From Gemmatimonadaceae bacterium (lineage in GTDB: Bacteria > Gemmatimonadota > Gemmatimonadetes > Gemmatimonadales > Gemmatimonadaceae), in assembly GCA_025357975.1 (NCBI GenBank), contig JANYKY010000486.1, forward strand, positions 1-15,154: 15,154 bases of DNA. Reading direction: 5' to 3'. The notes under the pieces were generated by a model, which did no database searches, was not told where the DNA came from, and saw only the letters and a program-made list of their open reading frames with translations. Below are positions 1-6,964 of the stretch, in pieces. Positions within the stretch are counted from its first letter, which is position 1; each line of letters begins with the position of its first letter. The translations under genes and the position numbers were made by a program.

Positions 1-111
1 AACTCTCGCGTGCTGTGCAGCATCTTCACCAAGGGTTGTCGACACTCCGGTAAAGAATGCATCGGGTGAAAAAAAAGTCGCTACGACCGCGTGATCAATA
101 CGCTCCACCAT
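1..111 (-). CDS. rsmE: RsmE, 16S rRNA m3U1498 methyltransferase (N-terminal fragment, runs off the left edge)
   Basis: This is the first 37 codons of a gene that continues beyond position 1. The peptide starts MVERIDHAVVATFF and continues with an FF...G...LGEDAAQHARV pattern, which matches the start of the RsmE family: an FF motif followed by E..H..RV in the PUA-like RNA-binding domain. RsmE methylates U1498 of 16S rRNA in the assembled 30S subunit. The start is well supported: a strong Shine-Dalgarno GGGAGG (116-121) lies 4 nt before the ATG at 109-111, and a GTG at 106-108 would sit at 7 nt. The gene begins inside the end of prmA and overlaps it by 31 bp. prmA followed by rsmE is a common bacterial pair, which supports the call. 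Catalytic parts are outside the window, so identity rests on this short stretch plus context. Confidence 0.72.
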   Translation of the reverse strand, partial: MVERIDHAVVATFFSPDAFFTGVSTTLGEDAAQHARV

Positions 112-929
112 CCATCCTCCCGGTCATCTGCAACGACGCTCCAACCGCCACGAATTATTTCCGCCAGCATCGCCGCGCTTTCTTCTTCCAGAATGCCGGA
201 AAGAATCGCCGATCCGCCGCGGGAAAGCGACTCGAACATCAGTGGCAGCAAGCCTGTGAGCACTGACGAAATGATATTTGCCAGGACAAGATCGACCGGC
301 GCGAGAAGCGGGAGAATTGTCGTTGCATCACCTTGAATGACGTGAACCCGATCCGCCACGCCGTTGGCCATTACGTTCTGTTCCGCATTCCCGATGGCAT
401 CCTCGTCAATCTCGACAGCTGCAACCCGCTTAGCACCGAGCTTCGCCGCGCAAATCGACAGCACGGCGCTTCCGGCTCCGATGTCCGCGACATTGCTGGG
501 CATTGGATCAATGCGCTGCATCAGGCGAGTGACACCACGAGTCGTCGCGTGTTCGCCAGTGCCGAAGGCCATCGCCGGCTCTATGATGATTGTTCTGTCA
601 GGATCGAGGCCGGTCGCAAGCCACGGCGGCGAGATGGTCAATGCGCCGAGGTCGTGCGCTCGTACTGAGGCGCGCCACTCGCTCCAGTCCACTTGCGGAG
701 CGAGGCTAACCGATACCCTGGCACCCGGATCCGCATCCATGATGTCGCGAACGAGCTCATCGGTTTTTGTGCCGGGCGGAAAATGGGTCAGGAGCGAGTG
801 ACCGTCTTCCTGCACTCCTTGCGAGCCTGCAGCGAAGAGAACGGCCGTAAGAATTGCCGGATCCCGCGAGGGGTCAACTCGCACTGCTATCCAGGGCGGC
901 TCCGACGCCTCCGCTCTTGTTTCGCTCAT
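81..929 (-). CDS. prmA: PrmA, ribosomal protein L11 methyltransferase
   Basis: This 282-residue SAM-dependent methyltransferase is expected to trimethylate ribosomal protein L11. The length is close to the family norm (E. coli PrmA is about 293). The N-terminal 90 or so residues form the substrate-recognition part. The catalytic domain shows the PrmA signature MAFGTGEHATTRG (120-132), the SAM-binding motif I VADIGAGSAVLS (148-159) with acidic motif II VEIDEDA (172-178), and VDLVLANII (212-220), the family's NxI-type motif. The open frame extends upstream into dnaJ, but the ATG at 929-927 follows the dnaJ stop by 31 bp and gives a normal N-terminus (MSETRAEASEPPWIAV). No good Shine-Dalgarno is visible, so it is probably read as part of the dnaJ message. 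The end overlaps the start of rsmE. Confidence 0.93.
   Translation of the reverse strand: MSETRAEASEPPWIAVRVDPSRDPAILTAVLFAAGSQGVQEDGHSLLTHFPPGTKTDELVRDIMDADPGARVSVSLAPQVDWSEWRASVRAHDLGALTISPPWLATGLDPDRTIIIEPAMAFGTGEHATTRGVTRLMQRIDPMPSNVADIGAGSAVLSICAAKLGAKRVAAVEIDEDAIGNAEQNVMANGVADRVHVIQGDATTILPLLAPVDLVLANIISSVLTGLLPLMFESLSRGGSAILSGILEEESAAMLAEIIRGGWSVVADDREDGWWSVLITRS
116..121 (-). promoter_or_regulatory. Ribosome binding site of rsmE
   Basis: GGGAGG on the minus strand lies inside the coding region of prmA, 4 nt before the ATG (111-109) or 7 nt before the GTG (108-106) of rsmE. It is the strongest Shine-Dalgarno-like sequence I noticed in the window and decides the start of the overlapping rsmE gene. 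Confidence 0.6.
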
Positions 930-960
930 GACGGCGGACGCAATTCCCGCTGCATCCCGC

Positions 961-2097
961 TCACGCGCCGAGCGATTCCTTGACCTTCGACCAGAATCCC
1001 TTTGATCGCCGTTCGGACGGAGCAATCTGGATTTCTCCAAGCTTCCGAATGAGCGACTCTTCCTCGGGACCAAGTTCCTCGGGTGTATAGAGCTGCAGGC
1101 GAACGTGGAGATCTCCAACGCCGGTTGCGTTTACGCGAGGCAGGCCGCGAGCGCGCAAATGAAACACGTGCCCGCTCTCGGTACGAGGAGGAACATGGAG
1201 CGTCATGCTGCCGCTGACGGTTGGCACCTCGACATCCGCGCCGAATACGAGCTGAGCGTATGTGACGAGTACTTCGCAGTACAGATCCTCTCCGTCGCGC
1301 TCGAACCGGGAATCGTCCTCGACTTCGAATACCACGAGAACATCACCCCGCCCACCGCCACGGGGCCCGACGTTGCCGACACCGCGCATCGTCATGTACT
1401 GACCGGTCGCAACACCGGCAGGCACTTTCACCACCACGCTCTCTTCCTGTCGGATGCGGCCTTCGCCCCGACACTTGCGACAAGGCGAGCTGATGATCGT
1501 CCCTTCGCCCGAACAAGTCGGGCAAGGCGAAACGCTGATGACCTGCCCAAAGAAAGATTTTTGCGCCCTGCGCACCTCGCCAGCACCGGCGCACGTCGTA
1601 CACCGGTTGGCCGAAGTACCAGGCTCCGCACCGCTGCCCTCGCATCGATCGCAGCTCGCAAGAAGTTTTACTGTGACCGTTTTCTCGACACCTGTGGCCA
1701 CTTCCGAAAGCTTCAGCGGCATCGAGATACGTATCTCCGACCCCGTGCGCGGTCCGCCGCCACCACGTCCGCCTCCGCCGCCGAACAAATCCCCGAACCC
1801 GGACATTCCGCCCAGGTCTCGCATGAAAATGTTGAGAGCCTCGGACAGGTCAACGTGATGGAACCCGCCGGCGCCGCCCCTCAGGCCCGCTTCGCCGTAA
1901 CGATCGTACATCGAGCGCTTTACGGGATCCCTGAGCGCATCGTACGCCTCAGTGATCTCCTTGAACTTTTCCTCGGCCTCGCGCGACCCGTTGTTACGGT
2001 CGGGATGAAACGTCATCGCGAGCTTTCGGTACGCCTTTTTTATTTCATCATCGGACGCAGTTCTTTCCACGCCCAGGGTGTTGTAGTAATCGGCCAT
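961..2097 (-). CDS. dnaJ: DnaJ, Hsp40 co-chaperone
   Basis: This 378-residue full-length type I DnaJ stimulates the ATPase of DnaK and delivers unfolded proteins to it. Domains in order are: J-domain (about 1-70) with the invariant HPD at 31-33; a glycine-rich linker (about 71-118) including a LFGGGGGRGGGG stretch; a zinc-finger domain (149-213) with all four CxxCxGxG modules (CDRCEGSG, CTTCAGAG, CPTCSGEG, CRKCRGEG); and the C-terminal substrate-binding barrels. The ATG at 2097-2095 is 7 bp after the hrcA stop, so the two are likely translationally coupled, and no independent Shine-Dalgarno is obvious. The gene sits directly after its probable repressor gene hrcA, while grpE and dnaK are absent from this window. 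Confidence 0.97.
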   Translation of the reverse strand: MADYYNTLGVERTASDDEIKKAYRKLAMTFHPDRNNGSREAEEKFKEITEAYDALRDPVKRSMYDRYGEAGLRGGAGGFHHVDLSEALNIFMRDLGGMSGFGDLFGGGGGRGGGGPRTGSEIRISMPLKLSEVATGVEKTVTVKLLASCDRCEGSGAEPGTSANRCTTCAGAGEVRRAQKSFFGQVISVSPCPTCSGEGTIISSPCRKCRGEGRIRQEESVVVKVPAGVATGQYMTMRGVGNVGPRGGGRGDVLVVFEVEDDSRFERDGEDLYCEVLVTYAQLVFGADVEVPTVSGSMTLHVPPRTESGHVFHLRARGLPRVNATGVGDLHVRLQLYTPEELGPEEESLIRKLGEIQIAPSERRSKGFWSKVKESLGA

Positions 2098-2104
2098 CGT
2101 GCTG

Positions 2105-3142
2105 CTATTCCAGTAGATCGGTTATGAGTCGGGATGTATGTGTAACGAGGGAGATGACTTTGTCATAGGGCATGCGTGTCGGCCCGATGACTCCAATGAC
2201 TCCGGTCACGCTTCCCGAACGATACTGTGCCGTCACGATGGTGAAAGTTTCGAGCTTGGGATCGAGGTGCTCGTTTCCGATGCTGATGGTGATGCCGGGA
2301 CTGTCGCTACGTTTGCGCAACAAGTCGGCGAGATGTTCCCTCGTTTCGGTCAGGGCAACGAGCTTCCGCATGCTGTCGACGGTGTTGAACTCCGGCTGCT
2401 CCGCGAGAAGCGACGGTTGCCCCAGCAACACTGTCTCTTCTCCTTGCAATGCATTGTCGAACAGCTGCTCGCCCTCTTCGATGAAGACGTTGAGCAATTC
2501 CGCCGCGCCGGGGGTCGGCCCAGTATCGCGAAGCCTGTCGCCAAGCGAATTCCGAATTTGAAGCAGCGTCAAACCGGCGATACGCTCATTGAGAAGCCGC
2601 GTGACTTCAGCAATTGCCAGGTCGGGAACCTGACCTCTCGCTTCGACGAAAATCGTCCGCACGGCTCCGCCGCTAAGCGTGAGCGCAACCAGGAGTCTCT
2701 CCGCCGACAACCGTACCAGGTCAACACGCTGAAGAATGCTGTCATCGAGGCGCGGCCCAAGGGCGACGCCAAGTTCCTGGGTGATCACGCCGAGGCTCTG
2801 AGCCGCTCGCCGAAGTATTGCTTCGACAGCCGACCCGCCGTTGATGATCTGGGCGCTGAGCTCGTCGTGTTCGCGGGACGGACCCGGCATCGGAAGCAGC
2901 GAATCAACATAAATGCGATACGCTACGTCAGTTGGCACCCGCCCCGCCGAAGTATGCGGATGATAGAGAAGACCTTTCTCCTCCAGGTCGCTCATCGTGT
3001 TGCGGATTGTCGCCGACGACACTCCAAGGCCGAAGCGGCGTGCGATCGCATTGGACCCTGCCGGCTGCGCAGTTTCCACGTACGACTGGATCACCGCTTC
3101 GAGAACTCTCCGCTCTCGCTCTGTCAGCTCGGGAATGGCCAT
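2105..3142 (-). CDS. hrcA: HrcA, heat-shock repressor
   Basis: This 345-residue protein matches HrcA along its whole length. A winged-helix DNA-binding domain at the N-terminus (about 1-75; ERERRVLEAVIQSYVET, then SSATIRNTMSDLEEKGLL and the HTSAGRVPTD wing) is followed by the GAF-like and inserted dimerisation domains, ending in DKVISLVTHTSRLITDLLE. In other bacteria HrcA binds the CIRCE inverted repeat upstream of groESL and/or dnaK operons and depends on GroEL for activity. The ATG at 3142-3140 is 22 bp after the hemW stop. There is no clear Shine-Dalgarno, but a strong sigma70-like promoter ends 8 nt before the ATG (see promoter entry). I found no CIRCE sequence near it. Confidence 0.96.
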   Translation of the reverse strand: MAIPELTERERRVLEAVIQSYVETAQPAGSNAIARRFGLGVSSATIRNTMSDLEEKGLLYHPHTSAGRVPTDVAYRIYVDSLLPMPGPSREHDELSAQIINGGSAVEAILRRAAQSLGVITQELGVALGPRLDDSILQRVDLVRLSAERLLVALTLSGGAVRTIFVEARGQVPDLAIAEVTRLLNERIAGLTLLQIRNSLGDRLRDTGPTPGAAELLNVFIEEGEQLFDNALQGEETVLLGQPSLLAEQPEFNTVDSMRKLVALTETREHLADLLRKRSDSPGITISIGNEHLDPKLETFTIVTAQYRSGSVTGVIGVIGPTRMPYDKVISLVTHTSRLITDLLE

Positions 3143-3150
3143 TGCCGCAC

Positions 3151-3179
3151 ACTATTGGATTTAATCATTCGCCTGTCAA
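3151..3179 (-). promoter_or_regulatory. Predicted sigma70-type promoter of hrcA-dnaJ, possibly leaderless
   Basis: The minus strand has a perfect -35 box TTGACA (3179-3174), exactly 17 bp of spacer, and a -10-like box AATAGT (3156-3151, 4/6 to TATAAT). The -35 box lies inside the last codons of hemW and the -10 box lies between hemW and hrcA. The usual start of transcription would fall at about 3144-3142, at or next to the hrcA ATG, which would make the mRNA leaderless. This agrees with the lack of a Shine-Dalgarno. It is inferred from sequence only. Confidence 0.5.
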
Positions 3180-4271
3180 CCCAGCCGCGAGGCTGTCGAG
3201 CCTGAGCCACCCTTCAGCGGTCAGTCGAACCGTGCCGTTCTCGATGTGTGCCCAACCGGGGTCGACCCAGTGCCGGGCAATATCCAGCTCGCGACTCGAT
3301 GCCTTGTACCCGGCGGTTGTTCGCAATCCTAAATACACATCCTCGGCCTGACGGTTGCGATCGGTCAGATTCTCAGATTCCTCGACGACGTCCTTGCCGG
3401 CGTAAAGCCGCTTCTGCCAATCCGCATAGGGCGCGACGTTCCAGCTTCTCGTCTCTCCATTGAAAGAGTGCGCGGACGGACCCGCGCCGATGTACGGTGC
3501 GCCCGTCCAGTAAGCCGAATTATGCCGCGAGTTCAGCCCGGCTCGTGCGAAATTGGACACCTCGTAGTGGTCGAACCCTGCTCCCAGCATCATATCATGA
3601 GCCAGGAGAAACTGCTCCGCATAACCGTCTTCGGCCCCCGCGGTGACCTCTCCGCTTGCTTCCCATCTGCCAAGCGGAGTTCCCTTCTCGACGGTCAGTC
3701 CATATAGCGATAAATGCTCAGGCTCCAGCTCGAGCGCCCTCTCCAGATCGAGGCGCCAGGACCTGTTGAGCTTGTCAGGAACCGAGAATATGAGGTCGAT
3801 GGAAACGTTCGAGATGTCGGCTGCCCTCGCGACCTTCACCGCATGTGCGCCCTTGTCCGCCGAATGGGTGCGATGCATCCACTCGAGCACGCTGTCATCG
3901 AAACTCTGGATGCCGATCGACAGACGATTCACCCCGGCCTCCCGCCATGCCCATGCAGCTTCGGGCGTCACATCTTCCGGATTCGCCTCGAGCGTTACTT
4001 CCGCATCCTCGCCCAACTCAAACCGGCTTCGCACCACTGCAACCATTTGCGCGACGCCATCGGGCCCGAGCTTTGATGGGGTGCCGCCGCCAAAGTAGAG
4101 AGTGCTCAGCTTCGATCGATCGCCATTCGCTGCAACACGGCCCAGCTCGACGGCCAGGGCGCCGAGGTACTCGGATACGGGCACCGTCCGGCGAACGGCG
4201 ATCGAGAAGTCACAATACGCGCATCGCCGCGAACAAAAGGGAACATGGACGTACAGATGGGGCGCGCTCAC
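3165..4271 (-). CDS. hemW: HemW, radical SAM heme chaperone
   Basis: This 368-residue protein is in the HemN-like radical SAM group. The cluster-binding motif CSRRCAYCDF gives Cys13, Cys17 and Cys20 (CxxxCxxC). The SAM-binding GGGTPS is at 61-66, and EANPED (95-100) and RLSIGIQSFDD (116-126) are family motifs. HNSAYW (250-255) fits the HNxxYW heme-binding motif that separates HemW from the oxidase HemN, and the N-terminus lacks the extension typical of HemN. HemW binds heme and is thought to deliver it to respiratory proteins. The start is GTG (4271-4269), directly before conserved sequence (PHLYVHVPFC). Many genomes misname this gene coproporphyrinogen III oxidase. It sits between dprA (55 bp upstream) and hrcA (22 bp downstream). 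Confidence 0.93.
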   Translation of the reverse strand: MSAPHLYVHVPFCSRRCAYCDFSIAVRRTVPVSEYLGALAVELGRVAANGDRSKLSTLYFGGGTPSKLGPDGVAQMVAVVRSRFELGEDAEVTLEANPEDVTPEAAWAWREAGVNRLSIGIQSFDDSVLEWMHRTHSADKGAHAVKVARAADISNVSIDLIFSVPDKLNRSWRLDLERALELEPEHLSLYGLTVEKGTPLGRWEASGEVTAGAEDGYAEQFLLAHDMMLGAGFDHYEVSNFARAGLNSRHNSAYWTGAPYIGAGPSAHSFNGETRSWNVAPYADWQKRLYAGKDVVEESENLTDRNRQAEDVYLGLRTTAGYKASSRELDIARHWVDPGWAHIENGTVRLTAEGWLRLDSLAAGLTGE

Positions 4272-4277
4272 CCCTTC

Positions 4278-4283
4278 AATATA
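4278..4283 (-). promoter_or_regulatory. -10-like box immediately before hemW
   Basis: TATATT (4283-4278 on the minus strand) ends 6 nt before the GTG start of hemW, the spacing seen in leaderless genes. No convincing -35 box lies 16-18 bp upstream (GAAAAG at 17 bp), so this is a weak prediction. The 55-bp dprA-hemW gap is otherwise empty except for a small GGCT/AGCC hairpin. Confidence 0.25.
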
Positions 4284-4326
4284 CCCGGATGGCGTGGCCT
4301 CTTTTCGGGCTGCGAAGCCGTATCTG

Positions 4327-5295
4327 CTACCGACCAGGCCGTCGGCGGATTTCTCCGGTCAGAAGCGATTCGACCATGCCGAGGAGCTCCAGCGAGGTGA
4401 CAGACGTAAGAGTATCTCGGGGTGACAGCTTCGTTTTTGTCGATAGCGCGTCGATACTCAATGGCTCGCGGGAAAGCGCCGTCCAGATAGCTCCGTCCGG
4501 CTCGGAGAGGTGATAGGGGGGAGGCGACGAGCCGCGAGCGAAACCGGCGAGTGCGAGCGCATCGTCCACTGTTGCGATGACAGTAGCTCCATCACGGATC
4601 AACTGATTCGTGCCCTCGCTCTGAGGGGAATCGATTGGGCCGGGAACTGCAGCAACCGTTCGCCCCAGGTCGAGCGCCTGAGATGCGGTGTTGAGTGCAC
4701 CGCTCCGATGCCCGGCTTCGACGACAATGGTAACTGGGCACAATGCGGCGATAATACGGTTTCTTCGTGGGAACGCGCCCTTGTATGCTGGCGCGCCTGG
4801 GCCGGATTCCGACAAGACAAGGCCTTTTTCGGAGATCGCGCGGTGCAGGTCACGATGTCCCACCGGATACGGAACGTCGATTCCCGTCCCCAGAACGGCT
4901 ACGGTTTTTCCAACCTCATTTAGAGCCGCCCGATGAGCCGCCGCGTCGATCCCACGGGCCATCCCACTGACAATGCACGCGCCAGCGCTGCTCAGGGCAC
5001 TGCTCAAAAGAATCGCTGTTCGGACTCCGTACGATGTCGGCTCGCGTGTTCCGACGATTCCGACAAGTCCAGCGCCAAGCAGCTCCGAGTGGCCGAGCAT
5101 GAAGAGCGGACTCGGTGGATGAGCAAGATCTTTCAGGCTTTCGGGATACCAATCCAGCTCCCTGGTAGCCACTATCAAGCGCCTGCACCAGGGCTGCGAA
5201 ACCGCATGATATGCTGCGCTTAAGGCAATGGTACTACGCTGGTTGCAACTTCCTCGGCGATACCCTGCTTCATGCGCAACAACTCGCTCCACCAC
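4327..5295 (-). CDS. dprA: DprA, DNA processing protein (lacking the usual N-terminal domain)
   Basis: DprA binds incoming single-stranded DNA during natural transformation and loads RecA. The Rossmann-like core is complete: VGTREPTSYG (81-90), SGMARGIDAAAH (110-121), GTGIDVPYP (136-144), FPRRNRIIAAL (175-185), EAGHRSGALNTASQAL (193-208) and VPGPIDSPQSEGTNQLI (217-233), counted from the GTG at 5295. A C-terminal winged-helix-like segment (about 265-320) follows. The N-terminal SAM/HhH domain found in most DprA proteins is missing, because obgE coding sequence occupies the DNA where it would be. The start is uncertain: the frame opens at GTG 5295 inside obgE (76-bp overlap), and later options are TTG 5178 and GTG 5172. 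Similarity to family members seems to begin around residue 38, so I give the longest form. Confidence 0.88.
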   Translation of the reverse strand: MVERVVAHEAGYRRGSCNQRSTIALSAAYHAVSQPWCRRLIVATRELDWYPESLKDLAHPPSPLFMLGHSELLGAGLVGIVGTREPTSYGVRTAILLSSALSSAGACIVSGMARGIDAAAHRAALNEVGKTVAVLGTGIDVPYPVGHRDLHRAISEKGLVLSESGPGAPAYKGAFPRRNRIIAALCPVTIVVEAGHRSGALNTASQALDLGRTVAAVPGPIDSPQSEGTNQLIRDGATVIATVDDALALAGFARGSSPPPYHLSEPDGAIWTALSREPLSIDALSTKTKLSPRDTLTSVTSLELLGMVESLLTGEIRRRPGR

Positions 5296-6245
5296 GCCGA
5301 CTGCAAGCCGTCCAAGCCGGTTCGGGCGGCTGCGCTAATGGCAAACAGTGCGAACGCATCCGGAGCTTCGATGGGTGGAATGTAGTCCTCGCCAAACAGA
5401 TCCATCTTCGTGAAAACCACGCAATGCGGAACCTTCGCCAGCTCCCCGGAGTGCGCAGCGACCTCATGGCGTAGCTGATCGTATTCGGCCTGCCAGTCCA
5501 TCGCGTCGATTGGAATGAGGAAGGCAAGAATGCGCGTTCGCTCGATATGACGCAGAAACTGAAGCCCCAGCCCTTTACCCTCGTGAGCCCCTTCGATGAT
5601 TCCCGGAATGTCCGCGACAACAAATGTCCGATGGTCACTGAGCTGAACGACGCCAAGATTGGGCACAAGCGTCGTGAACGGGTAGTCCGCGATTTTCGGA
5701 CGGGCTGCCGATATCACCGATAGTAATGTCGACTTCCCGGCATTCGGCTGGCCGACCAGACCAACGTCGGCAATCAGCTTGAGCTCCAGCTCGAGGGTCA
5801 TCATCTGGCCCTCTTCGCCGGGCTGCCATTCGCGTGGCGACTGATGCGTTGGAGTGGCGAAGAAACTGTTGCCTTTGCCACCGCGGCCGCCCTTCGCGAT
5901 TATCTGCTCCTGACCGTCGACGAGGACCTCAGCCAGGATTTCTCCAGTCTCGGCATTTCGGACGATAGTTCCTGGAGGAACGGGCAACACTATATCCGCA
6001 CCCGCATGTCCCGATTTGTTTGATCCGCTGCCGTGGTCGCCCCGCTCAGCCACCCACCGATCGCGATACGTGTAGTCGAGCAGCGTCGCAAGGTTCACGT
6101 CTCCGCGAATGATGATGTCGCCACCGCGGCCCCCATCACCGCCGTCCGGGCCTCCCATCGGCACGCGAAACTCCCGCCGAAATGACGTACATCCTGAGCC
6201 CCCCGTACCAGCCTCGACTCGAACAACAACACGATCAACGAACAT
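5220..6245 (-). CDS. obgE: ObgE/CgtA, Obg-family GTPase
   Basis: This 341-residue GTPase is involved in 50S ribosome assembly and stress control. The glycine-rich Obg fold fills residues 1 to about 158 (MFVDRVVVRVEAGTGGSGC, GGPDGGDGGRGGD, GGRGGKGN). The GTPase domain follows with G1 GQPNAGKST (165-173), G2 in PFTTL (189-193), G3 DIPG (212-215), G4 TKMD (279-282, Thr in place of the common Asn of NKxD) and G5 ISAAA (303-307). There is no long C-terminal extension such as E. coli ObgE carries. The ATG at 6245 has an upstream AAAGGA about 11 nt away. The gene lies 19 bp after the CMD-like gene, and its 3' end may overlap dprA. Confidence 0.96.
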   Translation of the reverse strand: MFVDRVVVRVEAGTGGSGCTSFRREFRVPMGGPDGGDGGRGGDIIIRGDVNLATLLDYTYRDRWVAERGDHGSGSNKSGHAGADIVLPVPPGTIVRNAETGEILAEVLVDGQEQIIAKGGRGGKGNSFFATPTHQSPREWQPGEEGQMMTLELELKLIADVGLVGQPNAGKSTLLSVISAARPKIADYPFTTLVPNLGVVQLSDHRTFVVADIPGIIEGAHEGKGLGLQFLRHIERTRILAFLIPIDAMDWQAEYDQLRHEVAAHSGELAKVPHCVVFTKMDLFGEDYIPPIEAPDAFALFAISAAARTGLDGLQSAWWSELLRMKQGIAEEVATSVVPLP

Positions 6246-6264
6246 TTTTCACCAGTTCCTTTCT

Positions 6265-6927
6265 CTATTGAGATGCTGACACCGCCCGCACGGGCGGATG
6301 CCGCTTCGAGACGACGTGAGCGAGTAACGACCGGCACATCTTCAGTTCCTCTTCCCCGACGAGACCTTCGAGCGAGTCAATCGCAAATGCGAGACGGTCT
6401 CGCGAAACACCCGAGTTCAACGCCCCGTGCAGATGAGAATGAAGCTGCCGCTGCTGACCGCTCGCCGCACACGCTGCGACGATACAAAGCTCCCGAATCT
6501 CGAGAGCGAGCTGCGGGCGTGAAAGAACCTTTCCGTACCCGTCCGTTATCATCCACGCGTCGAGCGCAGGATGAAGCTTCCGAACGTTCTCGCGAAGCAG
6601 CTTGTACGAATCCCCGTATACAATCTCGCACGTTTGCTCGCCTTGCTGCTCCCACAGCGCCCCATTGCCGATCGATGCATTGGGGTCGGAAGCGGGCGCC
6701 TCGGTGCCCGAAACGGCCCGCCACGCACGCGCCGCGTTCAGCGTTCTCGGAAATCCCGCAAACAAGTAAGACTGGAGTATGACCTCATCGACCGCCGCTG
6801 ACTCTGCTGAGCCAACTGCTTGTTCCATTACCCGCCGCGTTGTCGTTTCATCGGCCCCGGCAATCGCGGCGGCGATTCGCACGAGATGCCGCAGCGAATC
6901 AGACAGCTCGGACAAATTGTCAGTCAT
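6265..6927 (-). CDS. Carboxymuconolactone decarboxylase (CMD/AhpD)-like protein, function unknown
   Basis: The 220-residue protein has a CMD/AhpD-like all-helical pattern in two halves: VDEVILQSYLFAGFPRTLNAARAW (46-69, typical CMD helix pair) and RELCIVAACAASGQQR (145-160) followed by a histidine cluster (His163, His165, His167). The CxxC pair that makes AhpD a peroxidase partner is absent: the nearby cysteines are Cys148 and Cys153 (CxxxxC), and His167 lies in HGALNSG, the usual catalytic histidine region. I therefore would not call it a peroxidase, and the substrate is unknown. The start is ATG 6927 with AGGCGG 5 nt upstream. ATG 6945 is an alternative with its own AGGCGG. The start follows the asparaginase stop by 37 bp, and the gene is 19 bp before obgE. 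Confidence 0.78.
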   Translation of the reverse strand: MTDNLSELSDSLRHLVRIAAAIAGADETTTRRVMEQAVGSAESAAVDEVILQSYLFAGFPRTLNAARAWRAVSGTEAPASDPNASIGNGALWEQQGEQTCEIVYGDSYKLLRENVRKLHPALDAWMITDGYGKVLSRPQLALEIRELCIVAACAASGQQRQLHSHLHGALNSGVSRDRLAFAIDSLEGLVGEEELKMCRSLLAHVVSKRHPPVRAVSASQ

Positions 6928-6946
6928 GATGCCGCCTGGCGGCATC
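6928..6946. repeat. 19-bp perfect palindrome at the start of the CMD-like gene
   Basis: GATGCCGCCTGGCGGCATC has two 9-bp complementary arms around one central base. It ends directly beside the ATG of the CMD-like gene and contains its Shine-Dalgarno AGGCGG. In RNA it could fold into a hairpin with about 8 bp and a 3-nt loop that hides the ribosome site. In DNA it could be an operator. Either role is inference. Confidence 0.6.
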
Positions 6947-6964
6947 GAATTGCCGCCTGCGGGA

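Noticed and set aside
429..445. CIRCE-like half site (TTAGCACCGAG)
   Set aside because: Only a partial half site inside prmA, with no complementary GAGTGCTAA at the 9-bp spacing.
1105..2127. Long plus-strand frame (340 aa) opposite dnaJ
   Set aside because: Shadow of dnaJ; Arg/Ala-rich translation without motifs.
2138..3205. Long plus-strand frame (355 aa) opposite hrcA
   Set aside because: It is a shadow of the high-GC hrcA gene on the other strand. The translation has no recognisable domain while the minus frame is clearly HrcA.
3165..4271. Coproporphyrinogen III oxidase HemN
   Set aside because: The HNxxYW heme-binding motif and the absence of a HemN-type N-terminal extension point to HemW.
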